A DNA stretch of 64,000 nucleotides from Hemibagrus wyckioides (taxonomy: Eukaryota > Chordata > Actinopteri > Siluriformes > Bagridae), in the NCBI RefSeq assembly GCF_019097595.1, contig NC_080714.1, positions 9,982,759 to 10,046,758 of the forward strand, written 5' to 3'. Within the stretch, counting starts at the first letter, position 1; every line of letters starts with the position of its first letter. Shown here in pieces: positions 55,516-64,000 of the stretch. Made by a program: the position numbers and the translations under genes. The notes under the pieces are model-generated. The model did no database searches, was not told where the DNA came from, and saw only the letters and a list, made by a program, of their open reading frames with translations.

Positions 55516-55992
55516 GTCAGGAATAGTTGAATTTAAAGAGCAGGTAATAGTGTTTTAATAACAAAATATATAATATATACTGTTTAGAAAATTATTCATA
55601 ATGTATGTCTGCCAAATTGTTCCTTGACTGCTCTTGCCATTAATGTATAAATGTAGAATTAGTAATCTGAATATACTATATCTTGATCCGCTTTCTTGAA
55701 GAGTAGCTGTCAGTTTGCTTCTTAGTATTTACACAACTGTTCGGCTTTATTAAATATGCACATGATGTTTAGTTTTGTTCAAGCAATCCTTCTAAAGTAC
55801 ACAAAATGTTGGGTTACTTAACCCTGGATATCAGTCCTATTTGTTTAATTTGTTTAACTCCTGCTGTACTTTGGACATTATGTTCCAATACAGTTCAGAT
55901 AGAGAGAAAGGTTGAAAATTTTAAGACAACATCAAGAGTTTGATACCTTCCCTCTAGATCAGCCAAAGCACACATATACAAAAACATAGCTG

Positions 55993-56048
<56 letters not shown>

Positions 56049-59000
56049 CTTTATATATATTTATATATAACTTTGTATATATTATTATTATATATATTAT
56101 TAATATTATACTTCGGTTTAATATTTTAGGAAGAACAGGTATATCTCTTTGACTAGGCACTACATGGCCTGACCTGACCATCATACACGTCTGTGCTTGT
56201 TGGACATCACATTCCAAAACCATAGCCATTAATATGAAGGTGATTCACTCTTTTTAGCAGTCACAACTTTCAGAAAAAAGGCTTTCCACTAGGTTCTGTA
56301 GATTCTGTGAGGATTTCCTATTTGGGAATAAGAGCATTAGAGAAGTTGGGCACTGATGTCAGAAGGCCTGGTGCAAAAGATGCTGTTTTCATTTAAGTCT
56401 TCAGTGTAGTTGAGATCAGGTTTACAATACAAATACATTCTAGACAATTCTGTTTTCCAACTTAGTGGCAACAGTTTGGGGTGTGATGGTCAGGTGTCTA
56501 CATACTTTTGCCCTATAGAGTGTGTACTACATACAGAGCAGTTAAAACGTTAAAGCTTAAACTGGGGCACATATGGAGCTTAATCAACACAGAAAATCAA
56601 AAGACAACAGTATTTAATCCTACTTAAATGATTGGCTCATGTCACGAAGACATGATTGGTCTTGGTCTGAGTAGCAGTAATGAGCGATGAATTTTTTCAT
56701 TACATTCTGTTGAAGATTTGTACCCTGACAAATGGTTGACACCACCCAAATCCAATCCTTCTCCACTACATGATCTTAAAGTTAATACTTCTCTGAACGG
56801 AGCTGCAGCTTCTCTTGCTCTCAACATAACATGGTCCATAAACATTGACAGTGAGTACTGTGATTTCTGATACTTTTTTTTTTTTAAGAAAATGGTTGAT
56901 TTGACCTGGTTTTAAAAGTGAAATAGCTGTTCAGTCATCTCTAGCATGACAAACAAAGCAAAGTTGTTGATCTTTTGTCTATAAGATTGAAGGTCACATC
57001 CATTAGGTACATTGGGTATTAGTTTTTGATATGCAGTGTTATTATTAATATATTTAGGCATCTGTTTTTATGTTCAGCTTTACATGTGTGCTTTTTTGAG
57101 ATGTCACCAAAATCCAGTTGAAAGAATCTTGTTTTTCTAGGTAGTATTCACAGTATTAATGGCACATGGATAGAAATTGGTACACTGAAGTACAGATGCA
57201 AATATCAACCTCCATTTACTTCCAAACAGACCTACCCTGGCAATCTACAGCAGGTAGGGAATTTAGTCTTATTTGATTAAATGCAAAATATTGGATTTTG
57301 TATTGTTCATTTACATTCTATTATAATATTAAAATTGTAAAGGATAGATGGTATTAGGTGATATTGTGGAAGGGGCAGTGTGTTTTAAAAGGTCATTTTA
57401 TACAACATAAATGAAATAAAGCATATTTTCATGCATATAATTACTTATAATTTGATGTGAGTTTCAATTTCTTCAACAGTTTGATTTTTTTCTTGGATGA
57501 CTGGCTGAAATAATAAAGTCAAGGCATAACCCACATATTCATTTCTAATGTTCCTGTTGTATTATTTAGCTTTGGTTCAATTTCACAGCTACAGATGTCA
57601 ATATTGAACCCAGTTTCTTGTACTATGTAGCTGTCTATAACCTTCCCCCAGCACCACCTGAAGTGAGACACAAATACTTGAAGCATGTAAAGATACAAGC
57701 ACCAGGTTAGTTTTTTTTTTTTTTTGATTAATCATGTAGTTTCTCAATAGACTCTTTATTTCAGACCATTTGTTCTTCAGATGTGTTTTAATGTTCCTTT
57801 GGCCTTCATAGGATGTGATGATGAATCAATGAGGAATCATTCAACATGTTTACAGAAAACACACATGCTGGACAAGGGTATGAGGCAATTACATTATAGT
57901 GCAGTAATCAGGACCTGAAATTTGATGTACTAGCACATTATGATGATGATGATGATGATTATTATTATTATTATTATTATTATTCATTATTAATTAATTA
58001 ATGTTTCTGTGCACATCAGTAATAAAAGGGACAGAATGGAGTCTGGAATAGAATATAAAATTCAAATGAACTCCATAATCAGGAAATCAGGTGTAAGAAG
58101 TAAAAGCATTTGATATTAAATTTTAAGAAGTACAACATGTACATGATATTCATCCCATGGTGTTAGAATTCATAAATTACTTTATAATACTTTATATTAA
58201 TAACAGCTAGCACACAGTGATGTCATTAATGTGATGTCTGTTACTGTACTGAATAGAAATACTGATCAACAAGACAATCATTCATTCAGTGATTTTCAGT
58301 AAGAGCTTTATCCTTGTCAAAGTCAAGGCGGAATCTAACTTGCACTGTGAGACATATAAAGCTGGTTTAATTTAAATTAAAAAAACTTAGGTTCACCTGC
58401 TGCCTTAAAAATGTGAGTAAACACAACTTAAACCCAAAAGTCGTCAAGAAAATGATTACTTTACGTTTTAATTTTTGAAAACGTATAAACTTCATTTCAA
58501 TATCAAAAACATCAGAGTTAAAGAGAAGAAATATGTGTACATATCTTAATTGGGTGATCATGCTTTACAGCATGGGAACACTGGGTGGAAGGCAGGAACA
58601 TGCTACAGATGGGATGCCAGTCCATCACACGGCATCATTCACACTCTTATTCCATATTTACAGTAGCCAATCCATCAAAACCTTGTGATACTCAAACAGT
58701 AAGCTTGGGATCAAACCAGAAATCCTGAAGCTGTGACGAAGCAATGCTACCTACATTTACAGCATTTGGCACACACATCTCATTACATTGTTATCACATT
58801 TTATACAACTGAGTGTTAAGGGCCTTGCTCAGGGGCCCAGAAATGGCAGCTTGGTGGACCTGGGATTTAAACTTCCGATCAGTAGTGAAACACATTAACC
58901 ACTAAGCAACCACATCCTTACCTGCTATTGTGACATCTTTTTATTAGTTCAAGGACGAAATATCAAGTTGGATCAGTGCTAGCTCTGCCATTTAAAAAAC

Positions 59001-62000
59001 ACATGAAAAATAACACAAAGAAAGTCTGGAGCCAGTTTAAGCCAAACTTTTCCTTGTTCTTCCATTGCTTGAGATTAGAATGAATAATTGTGAAAGGTGT
59101 TATATTAACTAGCTAGCAAGAAACAGAATGTACACTGTTTAACCATTTTATTATCTTGTCAGAGCAATGGGACATTGTTACAGAATGGACGAAGGCTGGA
59201 ATAACAGTGAGCTTCAATTCTCACAAGAACTCGGAGAAGTACGAGATCAGACTGCGAAGAGATACGAAAGTACTAAACTTTATCGAGGTGGAAGTGGTAT
59301 GTTATGTTTGAGTACTTTCTAATTAGTGGCTGGATTCTTTGCAAACCTTTTATCTGAGGAACCTTTCAATAAGAAATTCTGTTTGTTTCCTGTTTGTCTC
59401 ACAGAGAGAAGACACTGGGATACTTACAGGACACATAATGTATTCAGGGTCATGTGAAAATCTTATAATATGGGTGTGTCCAGGTGTCCTTCCATGCTAA
59501 AATTCATTTGTTAAATCATTAGGATTAGAATAGTCTAAGCTTTCAGGAAATGTATTAGTATAGACCTTAGTCTTTGACTTGGAGAGCAAATGAATCTAAA
59601 AAAATGAATTCATTACAGATAACGCCATTTTTTGACTATTGTGGATATACGTGCAAATCAGTTGCTCGCAAAGTAGACTGTCATGGTGAGTATTCCAGTT
59701 TTATTTGTAGACTGCAGTCTGTTCTTGTTCTGTTAAGAAGACCAGAACAATATAGAAAACATAATCTGAATTCAGGACAATGAATCAACTGAAGCCTGGC
59801 AAATGGTCAATGGTCAATCAATTTTTTACTTGAAGAGCATAACAAAATCTATTAGTGTTGTTTTAGCACATGGAATAGGTTTGAAATGAGGTGCCTTTAA
59901 TTTGCATTGAAAATTTCAGCATCAAATTTCTTTGGCATGTCAACACTCCATATTGGTGGTTAATAGCTCAGACACTCAGAGAATTCTTTAAGAATTTCAT
60001 AAACATTTCTACTGAGCCAACAAGGGGCAATATATTCATAGAGAAGTAAAAAAAAACAACAACCCAAAAATGGTTATATACACAAATGTTTGCTATCTTC
60101 AAATCCATTTCTGCTCTCTGAGATGCCCCAAGTGCTTGTTTATAAGCATCTCAAATCTGAAGCCATTATTTTCACCCACTAAAATCCTGTGTAAGGTTAT
60201 CTGATAGCACCAGCATCCTGACTCATTTTATCAGACTTGCAGTGATTATTCATTTGTTTATACTCATTGAAAATGTCAGATAACGGGAACACCAGTGTAC
60301 CAGTAAAAAGGGTTCAAAACCATGGGAATCACTTATACATTAATAACAAATGAAGTCCCATTTGCTTGATTTTTAGCTTTTACCTCAACATTGTCAAAGT
60401 TGACCTGCAGGGTTTAGGGAAGGTTTTCGTGCCTCATAGTCTCAGGTTTTTGAACATGAGCTGTTTGTGAAATTTGTATATTCTGCCCAAATCCTTGTGA
60501 CTTTTATTCCACCTCCCAAACCTTTGCCTGTAGGTCAACTTATGGTGCTGTATGTAGTGTCCTGTAATGGACTGATGTCCCACTGACATGCTCTTGCCTT
60601 GAATCCAGGTCCTATGATCGGCTCTAGTCTCAACAATAGCCTGGAAAAATTCTACTCAAGTAAGCTGTTCATTAGAAAAATAAACAATATAAAGTTCATG
60701 AACAGAAAATTAGTTGAGAAATAGTTGATAGAAGACAAACTGTTTTTTTTTTTTAAAAAAAATAACTGATCTTTGTTTTATGACTATAGTCCCATCTACA
60801 GCTCCACCCACAGAAGGTAAGAAATCAGAGCATTTCTCTGACCTGATGTGTATCTTTAAACTGTGATACATTTTTAATCAAGTGTGGCGTTTCTTCCCAG
60901 AGCCTAAGGGAAATGAAACTTCCATCCTGCTGATCAGCATTGGGTGTGCAGTAGCTATTACTTTGTTGATTATCTGTAAGTAGTTTTTTTTTCATTCCTC
61001 TGTACTTCCCTTGAGGTGATGATAGATGTTAAGTAATTGCATACTGGTCTTCTTCTTCCATTCTTTGCCTGATTGTATTTCTGCAGACAATTTAGAGATA
61101 TTCGGATTTCAGTGAGCTCAAAAATGCAATAGAGTCGAAGCAGGCAATTTTCAAATGATGATCTGTTTTGGTGTCTTGGAGATTTGGTTCCTTGCAGAAG
61201 TACTTACAGCCCTGAGCTTCTCCATGTATCATTAACCCACACAAAATAAAACATATGCACATAATATTGTATGGTGTATGTATAAGCCCATAATATTGAA
61301 GTGTGGGAGAAAAATCAATGTGTTAATAAAAAAACATGAACATTTTGATTGCATTAATATTTCATCCAGTTTTACATGGTTCTCCATGCGTCCATAAAGC
61401 TCAGCTTGGTGGAGTGCCCGGGCTGCAGTTGTCCCGTGAACAGCTTCTCCCAACTGAGCCGTGGATCGCTTTTTAGCTCCTGGACACTGACTTTTGGTGG
61501 AATTGCCTCCTCTAGGAGTCAGTTTTGCTGTATTCTTTCCATTTCCGGAAACAATATTTTTTCTCTATGGAATGTTGCAAATTTGGGATGTTTTTAGAAC
61601 TAAAACCTGACTGATACTTTTCCAGAAATTTGTCCCAGCATGGGTTTTGATATTTCCTTGGTCTTCAGGATGCTATTTGTTTAAACATGTTCTCTGGGGC
61701 CTTTCAAGGAAAGGTGTATTTATACTGAGATCCTATGACACATTAGTTGTGTAAAGGTTGACTCTATTCAACCAATTATGTGTATTCTTCTCACTTGAGG
61801 GCAAATATGTCCACTCATGTTTTTTTTTTAGTTTGTAGCGAATTTTACAATCTATAGTGTAATAATCCCAGTTAAATCCATTTCATTTCGGGAAAAGTTC
61901 AGGGGTAGGGTTATGCAAAGCTAATTTCTTAAGCTTTTTTGTTTACATGACTACTTCATTATCCCTCATATACAGCAATGCTTAATCTATGTTTCATTTA

Positions 62001-62892
62001 TACTCCAATACTCCATTTCCAGGCCAACTGGGAAGGCGGATGAGGTCTGGCTATTCTAGGAGTGTACTGAACTCTGCAGGATCAGTGGGAGTGCTGGTGG
62101 TGTATCCCGCAGTGGATAGTATGTTCCAGAATGCTGTAATGGCACTCGCTGACTTCCTGCAAAGTCACAGAGAGCTGAATGTAATCATTGATGTGTGGCA
62201 GAGAGGCAGTCTGGCAGAGCAGGGCCCGCTGCGCTGGCTTAACTCACAAGTGGGTTGTGCTGAGAAAGTTCTCATCATCTTGCCACCTCAACACACCGAG
62301 TGCAGCACTGAAACAGGTAACATGCTAATACAGCTGGTCTATTTGTAATTGTTAATGGTTTCAAACTTTTATAGGGTTTGTTATTGCAGAACCTGTTGCA
62401 TTATGTTTAAGAATTTTTTAATCATGGTTGAATACAACTAGAAACAAAGTCAAATTTGTAGCTGTGCAATTACTTGTGAAGAAATGGAAATGACTGCATA
62501 TATCAGGCCCTGATTTCACTGAAATGAAAGCAAAATCAAACAAACTCCAAAAAAGTACCACAATTTTGCACAGATTTGGGCTAACACATTCAGCCAGTCC
62601 TCTTCAATTCACGTGTGCCAAACATAAGTATAGCCATCATAAAAACGATATGTGTCTTCACTGGTAGGAGTTTAAAAGAAGAATCCTGTGCTTGCAATTT
62701 CACCAATACAACTCGTTTATCACTATAAAAAGCATAAAACTGCACCAAAATCAAGCATTTTTGGTTAAAAGTCACACAAAAAAACTCTGGCAGGACTAAG
62801 ATATGATTCATATTGTATAGCACTTGTTAAATAAACAAAGGGTTTGTTAAAAAACGGTTTTTAGCTTCCAGGAAAGGGTTCTACTTGGAACC

Positions 62893-62944
<52 letters not shown>

Positions 62945-63671
62945 CAGAGAGAGAAAGAGAACCTTTTAAGATCTCCCCCATGGAAGCAATACAACTCAGT
63001 CAAATATTTACACTGTGCTGGATTTGCCTGATCAAATCTGAGAACAAGAATGAATACAACCCGAATACAGTGTTTTGAATATCTAACTGATTCATTGAAC
63101 CTAATTTTTTTTTAACACTTGTTCATTAAAATGGGAATCTCTGAGCACTGAAATGAAACTACTTCAAATTTCAAGAAAGTGAATTCAGGTTAATTGAGCA
63201 TCATAAATATATTGATTATATGAATCCAATCAAGTTTCTTTATTAAGAATTAAACTGCTTTTAAATTCCTCATCTTTTACAATATATCTCCAATTTCTCT
63301 CAGAGGAAACCCAAACAAGACTTAAAAGGCTTCTAAATACTCTACAAATGCACCCTAATCGAAACTAACCTGAAATCCACACTTTTCCCACAGCCTGCTT
63401 AAAACCCAACATGGGAGACGTCATAACTGATTACACGGTGCCAGCGTCTGCATGCGAACTTTTTTCAATGGCACTAAACTTGGTTGCCAGCTGTGCCCAT
63501 GATCCCCAGCAGCACTCTAAGTTTTTAGTGGTGCACCTGGACCACAGTGGGCACAGAAGCACAATGCCAGTGGAGCTCAGAGGATGCAAGACCCTTATCC
63601 TACCCAGGGATCTGGAGAAACTCCAAAATTTCCTCCAGGAAAGAAGTAACAAACTCAAGCTGCAGGTTTGA
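55193..63671 (+). CDS. il17rb: il17rb gene: interleukin-17 receptor B
   Basis: Single-pass cytokine receptor subunit; in mammals it binds IL-17B and IL-17E (IL-25) and signals through SEFIR-SEFIR contact with Act1. Fourteen coding exons total 1554 nt, or 517 aa (human about 502). Residues 1 to about 22 are a signal peptide. About 23-305 form a Cys- and N-glycosylation-rich ectodomain. About 309-328 (TSILLISIGCAVAITLLIIC) span the membrane. About 345-480 are the SEFIR domain. All introns are GT-AG and phases join without gaps. The assignment rests on architecture, length, ITPFFDYCG-type similarity and adjacency to chdh. One exon (60609-60659) looks repeat-derived and may be optional. Confidence 0.92.
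55377..55401 (+). CDS. il17rb: il17rb exon 2 (25 nt)
   Basis: Acceptor TACACAG, donor ATG|GTGAGT. Reads VVTCNRTN plus one base. Its phase fits only a direct join to 56716. CNRT is an N-glycosylation site. Confidence 0.75.
55477..55510. repeat. (CT)n microsatellite
   Basis: A CT run in il17rb intron 2. Confidence 0.9.
55995..56046. repeat. (GATA)n microsatellite
   Basis: About 13 GATA units followed by an AT-rich stretch; il17rb intron 2. Confidence 0.95.
56150..56520 (+). mobile_element. Decayed Tc1-type MITE
   Basis: Ends close to ACATGGCCTGACCTGACC and GGTCAGGTGTCTACATACTT, with inner blocks ATTCCAAAACCATAGCCATT and GGCTTTCCACTAG. Same family as 22835-23305. Confidence 0.6.
56716..56850 (+). 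CDS. il17rb: il17rb exon 3: ectodomain
   Basis: Acceptor TTGAAG, donor ACA|GTGAGT. Reads DLYPDKWLTPPKSNPSPLHD, then LNITWSIN. The HDLKV and NITWS blocks match the N-terminal fibronectin-like domain of IL-17RB (compare RDLRV, NVSWV in the human protein). Confidence 0.85.
57141..57253 (+). CDS. il17rb: il17rb exon 4: ectodomain
   Basis: Acceptor TTTCTAG, donor CAG|GTAGGG. Reads SIHSINGTWIEIGTLKYRCK then YQPPFTSKQTYPGNLQQ. The split codon joins exon 3. Confidence 0.85.
57570..57705 (+). CDS. il17rb: il17rb exon 5: ectodomain
   Basis: Acceptor TATTTAG, donor CCAG|GTTAGT. Reads LWFNFTATDVNIEPSFLYYV then AVYNLPPAPPEVRHKYLK, like the VYFIGAHNIPNAN strand region of the human receptor. Confidence 0.88.
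57812..57877 (+). CDS. il17rb: il17rb exon 6: ectodomain
   Basis: Acceptor TTCATAG, donor AAGG|GTATGA. Reads GCDDESMRNHSTCLQKTHML, starting with the conserved GCxD turn between the two ectodomain modules. Confidence 0.85.
58562..58740 (-). repeat. Dispersed retroelement tail, minus orientation
   Basis: GATGGGATGCCAGTCCATCA, and later GTAGCCAATCCATC, are the inverse of the tail seen at 9063-9380. Confidence 0.55.
58752..58913 (-). mobile_element. tRNA-derived SINE, minus orientation
   Basis: Same family as 1858-2053 and 53582-53757: GGGCCTTGCTCAGGGGCCCA, then GCAGCTTGGTGGACCTGGGA, ending in TTAACCACTAAGC. Confidence 0.65.
59163..59296 (+). CDS. il17rb: il17rb exon 7: ectodomain
   Basis: Acceptor CTTGTCAG, donor GTG|GTATGT. 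Reads QWDIVTEWTKAGITVSFNSH then YEIRLRRDTKVLNFIEVEV, a beta-strand-rich second fibronectin-like module. Confidence 0.88.
59405..59473 (+). CDS. il17rb: il17rb exon 8: ectodomain
   Basis: Acceptor CTCACAG, donor TGG|GTGTGT. Reads REDTGILTGHIMYSGSCENL then IIW. It joins in phase 0 to exon 9. Confidence 0.8.
59619..59685 (+). CDS. il17rb: il17rb exon 9: Cys-rich ectodomain
   Basis: Acceptor ATTACAG, donor CATG|GTGAGT. Reads ITPFFDYCGYTCKSVARKVD then CH, parallel to QLTPYFPTCGSDC in the human receptor. Confidence 0.9.
59686..60608 (+). other. il17rb intron 9; its 3' end is a decayed retroelement tail
   Basis: From about 60437 the sequence follows the order of the repeat tail at 9063-9380: CCACCTCCCAAAC, then TGTAATGGACTGATGTCCCA, then CTTGCCTTGAATCCAG. 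The acceptor of the next exon lies inside this repeat. Confidence 0.55.
60609..60659 (+). CDS. il17rb: il17rb exon 10 (candidate, possibly repeat-derived)
   Basis: 51 nt between GAATCCAG and A|GTAAGC, reading PMIGSSLNNSLEKFYS. Both ends have the same phase, so leaving it out also keeps the frame and gives a 500-residue protein. The sequence (CCTATGATCGGCTCTAG) matches the repeat-tail consensus type CCTGGGATAGGCTCCAG, so it may be an exonised repeat or a false exon. Confidence 0.45.
60790..60816 (+). CDS. il17rb: il17rb exon 11: membrane-proximal stalk
   Basis: 27 nt between ACTATAG and GTAAGA, reading PSTAPPTE with split codons. A Pro/Thr-rich stalk just before the membrane span. Confidence 0.7.
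60901..60975 (+). CDS. il17rb: il17rb exon 12: transmembrane segment
   Basis: Acceptor TTCCCAG, donor ATCT|GTAAGT. Reads EPKGNETS then ILLISIGCAVAITLLII, one clear membrane span. Confidence 0.9.
60976..62022 (+). other. il17rb intron 12
   Basis: About 61370-61800 contains decayed repeat-like sequence (for example CACTGACTTTTGGTGGAATT, then CTATTCAACCAATTATGTG) that I cannot classify. Confidence 0.35.
62023..62316 (+). CDS. il17rb: il17rb exon 13: SEFIR domain, first part
   Basis: Acceptor ATTTCCAG, donor ACAG|GTAACA. After a basic membrane anchor (QLGRRMRSGYSR) it reads VGVLVVYPAVDSMFQNAVMA, then LNVIIDVWQRGSLAEQGPLR, then CAEKVLIILPPQ. These are the core strands and helices of SEFIR (compare VLVVYPS, EKWQKKKIAEMGPVQWL, KVVFLLS). 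Confidence 0.95.
62317..63393 (+). other. il17rb intron 13
   Basis: Contains a (GA)n tract at about 62898-62958. Otherwise nothing is recognised. Confidence 0.55.
63394..63671 (+). CDS. il17rb: il17rb exon 14: SEFIR domain, second part, and C-terminus
   Basis: Acceptor TCCCACAG, TGA at 63669-63671. Reads SACELFSMALNLVASCAHDP, then KFLVVHLDHSG, then TLILPRDLEKLQNFLQERSN, the second half of SEFIR. The protein ends KLKLQV. Confidence 0.95.
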
Positions 63672-63897
63672 GTCATACTGCTGTAAAGACAGCGCCGGGA
63701 AGGTCCGACATGCTGTGCAGCAGTTAGACGGTTTAAAAGAAACGGTTTGTCTCACAAAGGCAGAAAGCAAGAGCCGACGTGTAGTTTATAGGCTATGATA
63801 AAGACTGGCTTTCCATTTAAATTATTTTGTTGCTTTACATTTAAGAAAATTGTTGCAATCACAGAAAAACAAATAGCTGCATATAACTAATCAGGAC

Positions 63898-63903
63898 AAT
63901 AAA
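63898..63903 (+). other. il17rb: il17rb poly(A) signal
   Basis: AATAAA 227 nt after the stop, the first such hexamer in the 3' UTR. Sequence from 63672 to the window end is 3' UTR/flank with nothing else recognised. Confidence 0.65.
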
Positions 63904-64000
63904 AACCCTCATCATTTAATATGGCTGCTTGAATGACTTTCTATACTCAAAGTGCTGGATTCTATATTAAAATTCTGATAATCTGTGCTTTTATTTACTG

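Larger units (their letters stand above)
57878..59162 (+). other. il17rb intron 6 with two adjacent retroelements
   Basis: Has a (GAT)n/(TTA)n microsatellite at about 57940-57985, then the two minus-oriented elements at 58562-58740 and 58752-58913. The rest is unrecognised. Confidence 0.6.

Noticed and set aside
55521..55543. Possible 23-nt il17rb exon between CTCGTCAG and GTAATA
   Set aside because: Including it shifts the frame into the next exon; leaving it out joins 55401 to 56716 in phase and gives a full 517-codon protein.

Overview
The window is nuclear DNA of a ray-finned (teleost) fish. Three spliced vertebrate genes with canonical GT-AG introns lie in a matrix of Tc1/mariner relics, tRNA-derived SINEs, a hAT MITE, LINE-like tails, a decayed DIRS-like element and many microsatellites. 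Some repeats resemble ones I associate with catfish, but the sequence does not prove the order or species. There is no bacterial, plasmid or phage content. LAYOUT: (1) About 46-33612, plus strand: the 3' two thirds of an L-type voltage-gated calcium channel gene, cacna1d (CaV1.3). It runs from the end of IIS6 through domains III and IV, the EF-hand, the IQ region and the distal C-terminus to the stop codon. I place 34 exons, including two alternative pairs (IIIS2 at 4577-4636 / 4710-4769 and IVS3 at 14034-14117 / 16549-16632). One exon of each pair gives 4157 nt in a continuous frame (1384 complete codons plus stop); the 5' third lies outside the window. (2) 33613 to about 40470: long 3' UTR or 3' flank, with a decayed DIRS-like retroelement inside it. 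(3) 40493-50068, minus strand: chdh, mitochondrial choline dehydrogenase, 7 coding exons totalling 1791 nt (596 aa), plus a probable 5' non-coding exon ending at 52700 beside a GC box. It converges on cacna1d. (4) 55193-63671, plus strand: il17rb, interleukin-17 receptor B, 14 coding exons totalling 1554 nt (517 aa; 500 aa if a suspect 51-nt exon is left out). It has a signal peptide, an ectodomain, one membrane span and a SEFIR domain, and diverges from chdh across about 2.4 kb. The order and orientation CACNA1D > < CHDH, IL17RB > match the arrangement I know for human 3p21, which supports orthology of all three. The genes do not form a pathway: a membrane calcium channel, choline oxidation to betaine aldehyde in mitochondria, and IL-17B/IL-17E signalling. 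No exotic multi-gene system is visible. The most interesting structures concern RNA processing of cacna1d and il17rb: two mutually exclusive voltage-sensor exon pairs, one with an Asp-to-His change; complementary purine and pyrimidine intronic tracts bracketing two exons; UG-repeat splice acceptors; and a candidate exon made from repeat sequence in il17rb. All exon borders come from reading frame, splice consensus and remembered family similarity; no alignment, transcript or database search was run.
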